Assembly: GCF_004355225.1 (NCBI RefSeq)
Contig: NZ_CP037933.1
Coordinates: 3,658,001 to 3,722,000 of the forward strand
DNA from: Flavobacterium nackdongense
GTDB lineage: Bacteria > Bacteroidota > Bacteroidia > Flavobacteriales > Flavobacteriaceae
Reading direction: 5' to 3'
Length of the DNA: 64,000 nucleotides
A model generated the notes under the pieces. That model was not told the origin of the DNA and did not search any database. It was given only the letters and a program-made list of their open reading frames with translations. Positions 1 through 10,492 of the stretch are shown here, one piece after another; positions within the stretch are counted from its first letter, which is position 1; every line of letters begins with the position of its first letter. Position numbers and translations under genes: made by a program.

Positions 1-1024
1 CGATCACTAAAGGTAATTCCGTCATAATCGCCAAGCCAATCGCTTCTCCTTTTAATGCCAATCCAGGTCCCGAAGTAGTTGTGATGGCCAAATCACCTGC
101 AAATGCGGCGCCAATTGCCGACGTAATTCCCGCAATTTCGTCCTCAGCCTGAAATGCTTTCACTCCAAAATGTTTGTGCTTGGCTAATTCGTGTAAAATA
201 TCGGTGGCAGGTGTTATTGGATAAGATCCCAAGAATAATTCCAAGCCTGATTTTTCGGCTGCTGCCAAAAATCCCCAAGCCGTTGCCGTGTTCCCCATAA
301 TAATTCTATAGGTTCCCGCAGGCATTTTGGCCGGAGAAATGGTATAGGAATTCGGAATAAGTTCTAAGGTTTCGGCAAAATAATAGCCCGCCATTAAAAC
401 CTTAGTATTGGCTTCAATTAAATGTGGTTTGGATTTGAATTTATCATTAAAAAATTCGATGGTATGTTCGGTAGAGCGGTTGTACATCCAATAGATCATT
501 CCCAGAGAAAACATATTTTTACTTCTCGTAATCGATTTCGTATCCAAACCAGCGACATCTTTCAGAGCTTCTTTGGTTAATGAAGTCATATCGACTTCGA
601 TCACTTTATAATTATCAAGGCTTCCGTCTTCTAATGGATTGGAGGTGTATTCCGCTTTTTCTAAATTCTTTTTGTTGAAAGCATCGGTATCGACGATTAC
701 TGCGTGGCCGGGTTTCAGCGCGTACAGATTCGTTTTCAGGGCAGCAGGATTCATCGCTACTAGCAAATCGACGCTATCACCAGGCGTACTAACTTCGACA
801 CTGCCTATGTGTACTTGAAATCCAGAAACTCCGTACAAACTCCCTTGAGGCGCTCTAATTTCTGCTGGATAATTAGGGAAAGTGGCAATGTCATTTCCAA
901 ACATTGCTGAAGTGTCAGAAAATTGTGTTCCGGTCAACTGCATTCCATCACCAGAATCTCCTACAAAACGAATAACGACAGCTTCTAGTTTTTCAGCTTG
1001 TGGTTTTGTTTTTGTTCCAACCAT
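1..1024 (-). CDS. korA: 2-oxoglutarate:ferredoxin oxidoreductase subunit alpha (KorA type), 3' end outside the window
   Basis: Translating the minus strand from the ATG at 1022-1024 gives 341 uninterrupted codons up to the left edge. Residues about 15-200 form the gamma-type domain (VVIRFVGDSGDGMQLTG near the start). From about residue 233 the alpha (pyrimidine-binding) domain follows, with SYPITPATDILHELAKH and the stretch TTTSGPGLALKGEA. This gamma-alpha fusion is the layout of KorA/OforA, which oxidises 2-oxoglutarate to succinyl-CoA with ferredoxin as acceptor, together with a separate KorB beta subunit that would lie beyond position 1. The gene is divergent from the ferredoxin at 1176, a plausible electron partner. 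A -7 match sits at 1077-1084. Substrate choice (2-oxoglutarate rather than another 2-oxoacid) is inferred from architecture. Confidence 0.9.
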   Translation of the reverse strand, partial: MVGTKTKPQAEKLEAVVIRFVGDSGDGMQLTGTQFSDTSAMFGNDIATFPNYPAEIRAPQGSLYGVSGFQVHIGSVEVSTPGDSVDLLVAMNPAALKTNLYALKPGHAVIVDTDAFNKKNLEKAEYTSNPLEDGSLDNYKVIEVDMTSLTKEALKDVAGLDTKSITRSKNMFSLGMIYWMYNRSTEHTIEFFNDKFKSKPHLIEANTKVLMAGYYFAETLELIPNSYTISPAKMPAGTYRIIMGNTATAWGFLAAAEKSGLELFLGSYPITPATDILHELAKHKHFGVKAFQAEDEIAGITSAIGAAFAGDLAITTTSGPGLALKGEAIGLAIMTELPLVI

Positions 1025-1076
1025 AATTGTTAGTTTTTTTTCATTAATTAATAATTATTTTTAATAAATGATGAGC

Positions 1077-1084
1077 CAAATTTA
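1077..1084 (-). promoter_or_regulatory. -7 element upstream of korA
   Basis: Read on the minus strand this is TAAATTTG, a full match to the Bacteroidota -7 consensus TAnnTTTG, 53 nt before the korA ATG. I see no good -33 TTG at 19-21 nt spacing, so this is a single-box prediction. Confidence 0.4.
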
Positions 1085-1175
1085 ATTTCACTTTTCCAAT
1101 TAAAATATGACGATTATCATATAAAAGTAATAAAAAGACATTTAATTTTACAGGGAATTAAAAAATATATATGTT

Positions 1176-1526
1176 ATGGCAATAATTATTACGGACGAAT
1201 GTATCAACTGCGATGCCTGTATTTCAGAATGTCCAAACAACGCAATTTATGAACCGGATACCAAATGGTCTTATGCAGAAGGATCTGCTTTGAAAGGGAT
1301 GGTAAAAAATCTTATTGGAGTAGAAATTGATGCCAATGAAGAGCACGATCCAATTTCTGACGAGTTTTTCTACATTGTAGCAGACAAATGTACAGAGTGT
1401 AAAGGTTTTCACGACGAGCCACAATGTGCTTCAGTTTGCCCTGTTGACTGTTGTATACTTGATGAAAATCACGTAGAAACAGAAGATCAATTATTAGGTA
1501 AAAAATCTTGGTTGCATAATGAGTAA
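1176..1526 (+). CDS. 4Fe-4S dicluster ferredoxin (YfhL-like)
   Basis: This 116-residue protein has two cysteine clusters: CINCDACISECP at residues 9-20 and a second one starting at C72 with the spacing CX2CX8CX3CP, the arrangement of YfhL-type 2[4Fe-4S] ferredoxins. The two clusters are separated by an insertion of about 50 residues. It should be a cytosolic low-potential electron carrier. It lies between korA (divergent) and the pyruvate:ferredoxin oxidoreductase gene (same strand), so it probably takes electrons from both enzymes. A strong hairpin terminator follows, so it is likely transcribed alone. The partner assignment is inferred from position; the Fe-S binding is clear from the motifs. 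Confidence 0.9.
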   Translation: MAIIITDECINCDACISECPNNAIYEPDTKWSYAEGSALKGMVKNLIGVEIDANEEHDPISDEFFYIVADKCTECKGFHDEPQCASVCPVDCCILDENHVETEDQLLGKKSWLHNE

Positions 1527-1537
1527 ATCATTGAGAT

Positions 1538-1578
1538 AAAAAAAGCTAAACTGCTAATCGGCACTTTAGCTTTTTTTT
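1538..1578 (+). terminator. Rho-independent terminator after the ferredoxin gene
   Basis: Arms AAAAAGCTAAA and TTTAGCTTTTT enclose a 14-nt loop and end in a T run, 12 nt after the ferredoxin stop codon. Confidence 0.9.
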
Positions 1579-1662
1579 GCTCTTAAAATTAAATTCCGTC
1601 AAGTAATTTGTCGATTGAATACTAAGTCACAAATTCAAGATGGTTTAAAAACATTGTAAAAA

Positions 1663-4600
1663 ATGAACAATAAAACATTTAAAAAAGTAATTTGTGACGG
1701 GAATGAGGCAGTAGCACTTATTGCTCACAAAACGAACGAGGTCTGTGCGATTTACCCAATTACGCCATCCTCTCCAATGGGTGAACACGCCGAGCTTTAC
1801 AGTTCAAAGGGTAAAAAAAATATTTGGAACAATATTCCTCGAATTGTAGAAATGCAAAGCGAAGCAGGTGCTGCAGGAACTGTTCACGGCTCTTTACAGG
1901 CGGGTGCGCTAACTACAACGTTTACGGCCTCGCAAGGGTTGTTGTTGATGATACCTAATATGTATAAAATTGCTGGTGAATTATTGCCTTGCGTAATTCA
2001 CGTTGCCGCCAGAACAGTGGCTACTCACGCACTGTCTATCTTCGGAGATCACTCTGACGTGATGGCTTGCAGACAAACAGGATTTTCGATGTTATTTGGT
2101 GGTTCAGTGCAAGAAGCACACGATTTTGCCCTGATTTCTCAAGTGGCAACATTGAAAACCAGAGTGCCATTTATGAATATTTTTGATGGTTTTAGAACCT
2201 CGCACGAAATTTCAAAAATTGACAGCATTCCAGACGAAATCATCAAAGCGATGATGCCAGAAGATAAAGTTATGGCACACAGACAACGATCCTTAGACCC
2301 TGATCGTCCAGTTTTAAGAGGTACAACTCAAAATCCCGATGTATTCTTCCAAGCCAGAGAAGCTGCAAACGGATTCTTTGATGCTGTTCCGGCTGCTGTT
2401 CAAGAAGTAATGAACGAATTCTACGAGCATACGGGACGTAAATACAATTTATTCGACTATATGGGGCATCCTGAAGCCGAGAGAGTAATTATCATTATGG
2501 GTTCTGCCGAAGGTCCTGTAAAAGAAGCTCTTGAAATGATGCTTGAGGAAGGTGAAAAAGTAGGGGTAATTTTTGTTCGCTTATTTAGACCGTTCGCCAT
2601 CGATGCCTTTGTTGATGCTTTACCCAAAACAGTTCAGAAAATTGCTGTTATGGACAGAACCAAAGAACCAGGAAGCATTGGAGATCCACTTTATTTAGAC
2701 ATTGTGACTGCACTTGTTGAAAGCGGAAGAGAAATGCCTATCGTGGTTGGAGGTCGTTACGGATTGTCATCCAAAGAATTTACTCCTGCGATGGTCAAAG
2801 GAATTTATGATGAATTATTAAATAAAAAACCTAAAAATCACTTTACCATCGGTATCAATGATGACGTGACTTTCCACAGTTTGTATTATGATACCAATTT
2901 TGATTACAAAGGAAAATCAATTAGCTGTATGTTCTATGGTTTAGGTTCTGATGGAACTGTTGGAGCCAACAAAAATTCCATCAAAATCATTGGAGAAACT
3001 ACCGATAATTACGTCCAAGGCTATTTCGTTTATGACTCTAAAAAAGCCGGAGCTCAAACTATTTCTCACTTGCGTTTTGGTCCAGATCCAATCAATTCTA
3101 ACTATTTAGTAGACAAGGCCGATTTTATTGCCAGTCATAAATTTAACTTTATTGAAAAATTCAATATGATTGCCGACCTGAAACACGGTGGAACGTTCTT
3201 ATTGAATTCTCCTTATTCTAAAGAAGAAATTTGGGGAAGATTACCCATCCAAATTCAACAAGGAATCATTGATAAAGAAGCTAAATTTTATGTGATTGAC
3301 GCCACCAAAGTAGCATTTGAAGCCAGCCTTGGAAAAAGAGCGAATACGATTTTGCAAACTTGTTTCTTCGCCATTTCTGGTATTTTGCCTAAAGAAGAGG
3401 CGATTAAAAAAATTAAAGATGCCATCGTTAAATCCTACTCTCATAAAGGAGAGAAAGTGGTGAATATGAACTTCAACGCCGTGGATAAAGCTTTAGAAAA
3501 TCTGCACCAAGTGGATTATCCAAAAGTAGCTACCAGCGAAAGACATTTGGCATCGGCAATGAAAAACGCTCCGGATGGATTTGTTACTGAAGTATTAGAA
3601 AAAATATTAGCCGGTTTCGGAGACGATTTACCAGTGAGTGCTTTCTCGATAGACGGAACTTTCCCGACAGGAACTTCGCAATTCGAAAAAAGCGGTATTG
3701 CTGACTTTATTCCAGTTTGGGACGACGAAAACTTATGTACACAATGTAATAAATGTGTGGCTATTTGCCCTCACGCTGCCATTCGTTCTAAAGTAGTTAC
3801 TAATGATGAATTGGCAAAATTCCCGGGCACACTAAAAAGCGTTCCTGCGATAGGAAGACCCTTTGCCAAAGAAAATGAGTCTTATATTTTGCAAGTTTCT
3901 CCAGAAGATTGTACAGGTTGTGATCTTTGCGTAGTGGTTTGTCCTGCTGTAAGCAAAGAGAAAGAAAACTTCAAGTCGATCAATATGAGGAAAAAAATTG
4001 AACACGATGTTGTTGAAAATGTAAATTGGGATCATTTTGTAAGTTTACCATACTACGACCGAACTTCGTTGCAAATTACGAATGTAAAAGGCTCTCAATT
4101 TTTGGAACCATTATTCGAATTCTCAGGTGCTTGTTCCGGTTGTGGTGAAACGCCTTATATTAAGATGATTACACAATTGTACGGCGATAGTATTATGATT
4201 GCCAATGCAACAGGTTGTTCTTCTATTTACGGTGGAAACTTACCAACTACACCTTATAAAACCAATGAATTTGGAAGAGGTCCAGCTTGGGCAAACTCAC
4301 TTTTCGAAGACAATGCCGAGTTTGGATTAGGTTTAAAATTAGGATTATCCAAAAAACAAGAAATTGCGGTTGATTTATTAAAATCATTGGAATCAGTTGT
4401 GGGTAGTGAATTGGTAAACGCCATTCTAGACAATCCTGAAGATACCGAAGCCTTGAAAAACGAAAAATTTGCTCAAATTGATGCACTTAATAAAATATTG
4501 GCCAAAGTAATTGATAACGCAGATGCCAAAAAATTAAGCCAATTGACGGAGTATCTTCGTAAAAAAGCAGTTTGGATCTTTGGTGGAGACGGTTGGGCTT

Positions 4601-5199
4601 ATGACATCGGATACGGTGGAGTGGATCACGTTTTATCTACAGGAGAAGACATTAATATTTTAGTAATGGACACTGAGGTGTATTCGAACACTGGTGGACA
4701 AGCCTCTAAATCGACTCCTCTTGGAGCGAGTGCTAAGTTTACTATTGGTGGTAAAAAAACAGGTAAAAAATCCCTAGCACTTCAAGCTATTTCTTATGGA
4801 AATGTGTATGTAGCTCAAATTGCAATGGGAGCCAAAGATTTACAATCACTTAGAGCGATTGAAGAAGCGGCTGCTTATCCTGGACCATCATTGATTATTG
4901 CTTATTCTCACTGTGGTGAACACGGGTACGAATTGAAACACGCTATTGACCAACAAGAAAAAGCGGTTGATTCAGGGTATTGGCCATTGTTTAGATTCAA
5001 TCCTATGGAAGCAAAAGGCAAGAAATTCAAATTAGATTCTAAAGCGCCATCCATCCCTTTGAGCGACTTTATGTACAACGAAGCACGTTTTACTAGAGTG
5101 GTAAAAGAGAATGCTACTTTAGCAGCTGAATTATTGACTCAAGCTCAAGAAGAAGTAGATACTAAATGGGAAAGATTGGAATTGTATAGAGATTTGTAA
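1663..5199 (+). CDS. nifJ: Pyruvate:ferredoxin (flavodoxin) oxidoreductase, single-chain
   Basis: At 1178 residues this is the full length of single-chain PFOR/NifJ, which converts pyruvate and CoA to acetyl-CoA, CO2 and reduced ferredoxin. The N-terminal domain starts with ITPSSPMGEHAE. Two 4Fe-4S motifs follow in the middle, CTQCNKCVAICP near residue 691 and CTGCDLCVVVCP near 750. The C-terminal thiamine-diphosphate domain has CSGCGETPY and, near residue 973, GGDGWAYDIGYGG and SNTGGQ. There is no frameshift. Together with korA and the adjacent ferredoxin it points to oxygen-sensitive 2-oxoacid oxidation in a cell that also makes heme A for aerobic respiration (ctaA at 20252). A terminator follows at 5255. 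Confidence 0.96.
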   Translation: MNNKTFKKVICDGNEAVALIAHKTNEVCAIYPITPSSPMGEHAELYSSKGKKNIWNNIPRIVEMQSEAGAAGTVHGSLQAGALTTTFTASQGLLLMIPNMYKIAGELLPCVIHVAARTVATHALSIFGDHSDVMACRQTGFSMLFGGSVQEAHDFALISQVATLKTRVPFMNIFDGFRTSHEISKIDSIPDEIIKAMMPEDKVMAHRQRSLDPDRPVLRGTTQNPDVFFQAREAANGFFDAVPAAVQEVMNEFYEHTGRKYNLFDYMGHPEAERVIIIMGSAEGPVKEALEMMLEEGEKVGVIFVRLFRPFAIDAFVDALPKTVQKIAVMDRTKEPGSIGDPLYLDIVTALVESGREMPIVVGGRYGLSSKEFTPAMVKGIYDELLNKKPKNHFTIGINDDVTFHSLYYDTNFDYKGKSISCMFYGLGSDGTVGANKNSIKIIGETTDNYVQGYFVYDSKKAGAQTISHLRFGPDPINSNYLVDKADFIASHKFNFIEKFNMIADLKHGGTFLLNSPYSKEEIWGRLPIQIQQGIIDKEAKFYVIDATKVAFEASLGKRANTILQTCFFAISGILPKEEAIKKIKDAIVKSYSHKGEKVVNMNFNAVDKALENLHQVDYPKVATSERHLASAMKNAPDGFVTEVLEKILAGFGDDLPVSAFSIDGTFPTGTSQFEKSGIADFIPVWDDENLCTQCNKCVAICPHAAIRSKVVTNDELAKFPGTLKSVPAIGRPFAKENESYILQVSPEDCTGCDLCVVVCPAVSKEKENFKSINMRKKIEHDVVENVNWDHFVSLPYYDRTSLQITNVKGSQFLEPLFEFSGACSGCGETPYIKMITQLYGDSIMIANATGCSSIYGGNLPTTPYKTNEFGRGPAWANSLFEDNAEFGLGLKLGLSKKQEIAVDLLKSLESVVGSELVNAILDNPEDTEALKNEKFAQIDALNKILAKVIDNADAKKLSQLTEYLRKKAVWIFGGDGWAYDIGYGGVDHVLSTGEDINILVMDTEVYSNTGGQASKSTPLGASAKFTIGGKKTGKKSLALQAISYGNVYVAQIAMGAKDLQSLRAIEEAAAYPGPSLIIAYSHCGEHGYELKHAIDQQEKAVDSGYWPLFRFNPMEAKGKKFKLDSKAPSIPLSDFMYNEARFTRVVKENATLAAELLTQAQEEVDTKWERLELYRDL

Positions 5200-5254
5200 T
5201 AGCTTCTATCTAATTTAAAACTGCCCAAAAAAAACAGTATAAATAGTGAATGTG

Positions 5255-5295
5255 AAAAACCTACTCGGGATGTAAAATCTTGGGTAGGTTTTTTT
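5255..5295 (+). terminator. Terminator after nifJ (first copy of a duplicated terminator)
   Basis: Arms AAAAACCTAC and GTAGGTTTTT with a further short inner stem, then a T run. The inner part is almost the same sequence as the terminator at 6338-6380. Confidence 0.9.
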
Positions 5296-5429
5296 ATGAC
5301 TTTCGACTACAAATTCTAGAAAAAATAAAAAAAAGTTATGCCAATTACGGAAAACCGTAAAATAGAATGTTGTGGACTTTGTAATTTTGAAATTATAATT
5401 AAAAACGTACAAAAAAACACTATTTTATA

Positions 5430-5461
5430 TTTGTGTAAAAAAAGGAAAAAACTTATATTTG
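5430..5461 (+). promoter_or_regulatory. Promoter for the outer-membrane beta-barrel gene
   Basis: TTTG at 5430-5433, a 20-nt spacer and TATATTTG at 5454-5461 match the Bacteroidota consensus TTTG-N19-21-TAnnTTTG fully. The predicted leader to the ATG at 5645 is about 175 nt, long for this window. A second -7-like TATATTTG at 5426-5433 overlaps the -33 box. Confidence 0.7.
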
Positions 5462-5644
5462 GTAATAATTTTATAAGTAAATATATAATAAATTTTTTGT
5501 ATTTATTTGATCTGCAAAGTACTAAAAAAACAATAAATTTTCAATTTATGAAACTGCAAAAAAGGATGTTGTTGCAAGACCATAGCCCGCCAAAAAGAGA
5601 ACAGAATAATTATAATTTTACAATTTTTAACCTAATAAACAATT

Positions 5645-6208
5645 ATGAAAATACATAAAATATTTTTTATTATAACAATTTTAGTTACTCTTTCGGCTCA
5701 TTCTCAAATTACAAAAGGGAATTGGATGGTCGGAGGAAGTGGTAGCTTCACAAACTACAAAAGCACATATCCAGACAATAACGCTAAATCAACTCAAGCT
5801 GGTTATGCCCTAGATTTAGCACCAAATGTAGGTTATTTTGTGGTGGATAATTTTTCAATAGGAAGTATTGTCGGTTTTTCTTTCAATAACCCCTCAGGTT
5901 CTGAGAATAATAGTTTGAGTTTCGGATTAGCACCTTTTGTTAGGTACTATTTTAGAAAGTCTGATAAAATTATTAACCCTTTTTTTCAAGCAAGTTACAG
6001 TTTTAATATAAGTAGGAATCAAATACAAGAAGGTAATAGAAAATCGTCTGACTATAGACTCAAAGGAGGTACGGCCTTTTTTTTAAACAGTAGTGTTGCG
6101 CTTGAAATTTCAATTGAATATAATTCGGCGATAAACAATTATAATAATTTTCAATATGATAACTTCACAACTGGAGTCGGATTACAAATACATTTAGAAA
6201 AAGGATAA
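5645..6208 (+). CDS. Outer-membrane beta-barrel protein (OmpA/OprF-like barrel, no C-terminal domain)
   Basis: The 187-residue product starts with a signal peptide (residues 1-20, ending SAHSQ) and continues with alternating polar and hydrophobic strands rich in glycine and aromatics, ending in GVGLQIHLEKG, as small 8-stranded porin-like barrels do. Residues such as GNWMVGGSGSF and APNVGYFVVDNFSIGS are typical of the Bacteroidota outer membrane beta-barrel family. It is a monocistronic unit between two near-identical terminators. No substrate or partner can be read from the sequence. Confidence 0.75.
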   Translation: MKIHKIFFIITILVTLSAHSQITKGNWMVGGSGSFTNYKSTYPDNNAKSTQAGYALDLAPNVGYFVVDNFSIGSIVGFSFNNPSGSENNSLSFGLAPFVRYYFRKSDKIINPFFQASYSFNISRNQIQEGNRKSSDYRLKGGTAFFLNSSVALEISIEYNSAINNYNNFQYDNFTTGVGLQIHLEKG

Positions 6209-6337
6209 AATTAAAAAAAAACTCTAAAAATGAAAAATTACTAACTCTTTTTGACTGCATTCCCCAAAAAAAATCATATAAACAACCTATTAGAAAGCCA
6301 TCGAATAGCTGTTGAATAAAAACTGGATTATTAAATT

Positions 6338-6380
6338 AAAAAAGCCTACTCGAGATGTAAAATCTTGGGTAGGTTTTTTT
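6338..6380 (+). terminator. Terminator after the beta-barrel gene (second copy)
   Basis: Arms AAAGCCTAC and GTAGGTTTTTTT around the core GATGTAAAATCTTGG, followed by a T run. The core is shared with the terminator at 5255-5295. Confidence 0.88.
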
Positions 6381-6476
6381 AATTATGATTTTTAACTAAA
6401 AATCGATAACCAAGGCATCCTTGTCAATAAAATCAAAATTATCTCAATTTCAAATTAGTTTTTTCTCAATTTATAA

Positions 6477-8165
<1,689 letters not shown>

Positions 8166-8190
8166 GCCCCCTAGCCCCAAAGGGGGAATT
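8166..8190. repeat. GC-rich imperfect palindrome after pyrG
   Basis: The sequence has the form CCCCCTAGCCCCAAAGGGGG directly after the pyrG stop. The CCCC/GGGG arms can pair. It belongs to the CCCCT..GGGG class of intergenic repeats seen at three other places here (8275, 11562, 11672). Confidence 0.5.
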
Positions 8191-8274
8191 AAGGTTGGAA
8201 TATAAATGTAACAATTTGAATTAAGATTGTACAAATACTAGAATTTAATAATAAATAAACACATTCCAGACGCC

Positions 8275-8308
8275 GCTCCCTCTCCTTTGGTGAGGATTGG
8301 GGTGAGGA
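8275..8308. repeat. Dispersed intergenic repeat, copy 1 of 2
   Basis: It starts GCTCCCTCTCCTTTGG and ends GGGGTGAGG. Over 33 nt it differs at only 3 positions from the copy at 11672-11704. It lies just upstream of yidC and is GC-rich against an AT-rich background. Confidence 0.7.
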
Positions 8309-8320
8309 ATAAAAATTAAA

Positions 8321-10228
8321 ATGGAAGAAAAAAAATTAGACCTCAATTCAATCATTGGATTTATATTGATATTTGGAATCTTGATTTGGATAATGTATCA
8401 AAACAAGCCTTCGGAAGCTCAAATCGCAGCTGAAAAAGCTAAAAAAGAGTTAGTTGCCCAAAAAGATGCTCAAACCAAAGCAGCAGCGCTTAGCCCTAAT
8501 GCAGCACCCATAGCCGCAATAGTGGGTGATTCAGCCCAATTGGCTCTAGCTCAAAAAACTTTGGGAGGTTTTGCTTATTCTGCAACCCTTGCGTCAGCGA
8601 AAGAGGGTTTCACCACTATCGAAAACGAAAAAGTTATTCTGAAAATCGCCAATAAAGGTGGTTTTATCGTTGAGGCTACTTTGAAAAATTTAGAGAAATT
8701 CCAAAAAGGTTCAGGGAAATTGGTAGAATTGATTAAGAACAATAACGCCAATTTGAACATTCAATTGCAAACGACAGATAATCGTACTTTAAACACCAAA
8801 GACCTTTATTTCGAGCCAAGTTTGACTAAAATTGGAGCTGACCAAATTCTTTCGATGAAATTGAAGGCGGGTGCCAATGAATTTCTAGAATACAAATACA
8901 TATTGAAACCAAACGATTATATGATTGGTTTTGATTTGCGTTCTCAAGGACTGAATAAAGTGTTGAATACTGCCAAACCATTGGATTTAGAATGGAGTAT
9001 GAAAACCTATCGTAATGAGAAAAGTATTTCGTACGAGGATCGATATACTGACATCCGTTATGAGTATGAAGAGGGGAAAAACAACAGTACTGGACTCGGT
9101 AAAGATACCGAAGATAACCCAATTAAAGTGTCTTATATTGCCTTCAAACAGCACTTTTTCTCTACCATTTTATTGACCGACAAACCTTTCGAAACATCAA
9201 AACTGCATTCAACTAAACTAGTTGTAGACGAAACGATCGATACTGTATTTACAAAACAATTGAAAGCAAATGTTCCTTTGGCGTTCAGCAATGGCGAATT
9301 AAACTATAAAATGAATTGGTACATTGGTCCATCCGATTATAAGACTTTAAAGGGGTATGACAAAAATCTAGAAAAAATTATTCCGCTCGGCTGGGGAATT
9401 TTTGGTTGGATTAATATGTTTATTTTCATACCATTGTTTGGATTTTTAAGTACAACTTTAGGACTTTCGTTGGGAATTGCAATTATCATATTTACCATTT
9501 TGATTAAAGTGGCAATGTCTCCCATTACCTTTAAATCGTTCTTATCGCAAGCAAAAATGAAGGTATTGCGTCCTGAAATTACCGAATTGGGAGAAAAATT
9601 CAAGAAAGATCCAATGAAGAAGCAACAGGAAACAATGAAATTGTACAACAAGGCTGGAGTAAATCCGATGGCGGGTTGTATTCCGGCATTGATTCAACTT
9701 CCCTTTATGTATGCGTCGTTTCAGTTTTTCCCTTCGGCATATGAATTGAGACAAAAAAGTTTCCTTTGGGCCGACGATTTGTCCTCATTCGATGCAGTGG
9801 TGCAACTTCCGTTCCATATTCCATTATACGGAAATCATATAAGCTTGTTTCCGATATTAGCATCTATTGCTATTTTCTTTTATATGAAAATGACTTCGGG
9901 TGATCAGCAAATGGCGGCGCCACAACAAGAGGGTATGCCTGATATGGCCAAAATGATGAAGTATATGATTTATATTTCGCCCGTTATGATGTTGATATTC
10001 TTCAATAGTTATGGAGCAGGATTGAGTTTGTATAACTTTATTTCGAATTTGATTACCATTGGAATTATGATTGTTATCAAACGTTATTTCATCGATAGCG
10101 ATAAAATTCACGCGCAAATTCAAGAAAATAAATTGAAAGAACCTAAAAAACAAGGCAAGTTCCAACGCAAATTGCAAGAAGTGATGGAACAAGCCGAAGC
10201 TGAAAAAGCAAGAAAGGCTAAGAAATAG
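8321..10228 (+). CDS. yidC: Membrane protein insertase YidC
   Basis: This 635-residue protein has an N-terminal membrane anchor (residues about 9-24), a large periplasmic domain (about 80-340) and the conserved C-terminal five-helix insertase core from about residue 357 (GWGIFGWINMFIF, LIKVAMSPITFKSF, CIPALIQLPFMYASFQFF). The C-terminus is a basic tail rich in Lys, Glu and Ala, likely to contact ribosomes. Long periplasmic domain and length are typical of Gram-negative YidC. It inserts membrane proteins alone or with SecYEG. It is downstream of pyrG, perhaps cotranscribed, and ends in a strong terminator. Confidence 0.96.
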   Translation: MEEKKLDLNSIIGFILIFGILIWIMYQNKPSEAQIAAEKAKKELVAQKDAQTKAAALSPNAAPIAAIVGDSAQLALAQKTLGGFAYSATLASAKEGFTTIENEKVILKIANKGGFIVEATLKNLEKFQKGSGKLVELIKNNNANLNIQLQTTDNRTLNTKDLYFEPSLTKIGADQILSMKLKAGANEFLEYKYILKPNDYMIGFDLRSQGLNKVLNTAKPLDLEWSMKTYRNEKSISYEDRYTDIRYEYEEGKNNSTGLGKDTEDNPIKVSYIAFKQHFFSTILLTDKPFETSKLHSTKLVVDETIDTVFTKQLKANVPLAFSNGELNYKMNWYIGPSDYKTLKGYDKNLEKIIPLGWGIFGWINMFIFIPLFGFLSTTLGLSLGIAIIIFTILIKVAMSPITFKSFLSQAKMKVLRPEITELGEKFKKDPMKKQQETMKLYNKAGVNPMAGCIPALIQLPFMYASFQFFPSAYELRQKSFLWADDLSSFDAVVQLPFHIPLYGNHISLFPILASIAIFFYMKMTSGDQQMAAPQQEGMPDMAKMMKYMIYISPVMMLIFFNSYGAGLSLYNFISNLITIGIMIVIKRYFIDSDKIHAQIQENKLKEPKKQGKFQRKLQEVMEQAEAEKARKAKK

Positions 10229-10250
10229 TCATAAAAAAATCCCGAAAATA

Positions 10251-10290
10251 GAATGCCCCAAGAAGTTTTTAACTACTCGGGGCATTTTTT
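10251..10290. terminator. Terminator after yidC
   Basis: Arms GAATGCCCC and GGGGCATTTTTT with a 22-nt loop. The poly-T tail favours plus-strand use for yidC. The next gene (10493) is convergent. Confidence 0.88.
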
Positions 10291-10365
10291 ATGAGTAAAA
10301 TAGTAAAATGTTACTTTGTTCCTAAAACTCAGATAAAATATTTACAATACTAAAAGACTATTTAT

Positions 10366-10435
10366 TGCTCCGTAGGAGTCTCAACGCACGAGAGTAGGGA
10401 CGCTTTGCAGCATAACAAACGGAGTAGTTAGGTTG
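10366..10435. repeat. Repeat-like intergenic segment containing CTCCGTAGGAG
   Basis: CTCCGTAGGAG near 10370-10380 is a perfect short palindrome, and the following 50 nt are richer in G and C than the surrounding AT-rich gap. It resembles intergenic elements I remember from other Flavobacteriia, but there is only one copy here, so the assignment is weak. Confidence 0.3.
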
Positions 10436-10492
10436 GGTAAATGTTTATATAATAGTTATTTAGAATTTAAACTGAACGCTTTAAATTGAACA

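Larger units (their letters stand above)
5200..5644. other. Intergenic stretch between nifJ and the beta-barrel gene
   Basis: It holds the nifJ terminator (5255-5295), a well-formed promoter (5430-5461) and then about 180 nt of very AT-rich leader before the ATG at 5645. A 106-codon open frame at 5338-5658 crosses the promoter and has no protein-like features, so I do not call it a gene. Confidence 0.6.

Noticed and set aside
882..1064. 60-codon plus-strand frame
   Set aside because: It is antisense to the intact korA frame, which has clear family motifs.
5338..5658. 106-codon plus-strand frame after nifJ
   Set aside because: It runs through a full consensus promoter and a very AT-rich leader, has no domain or signal, and overlaps the start of the beta-barrel gene.
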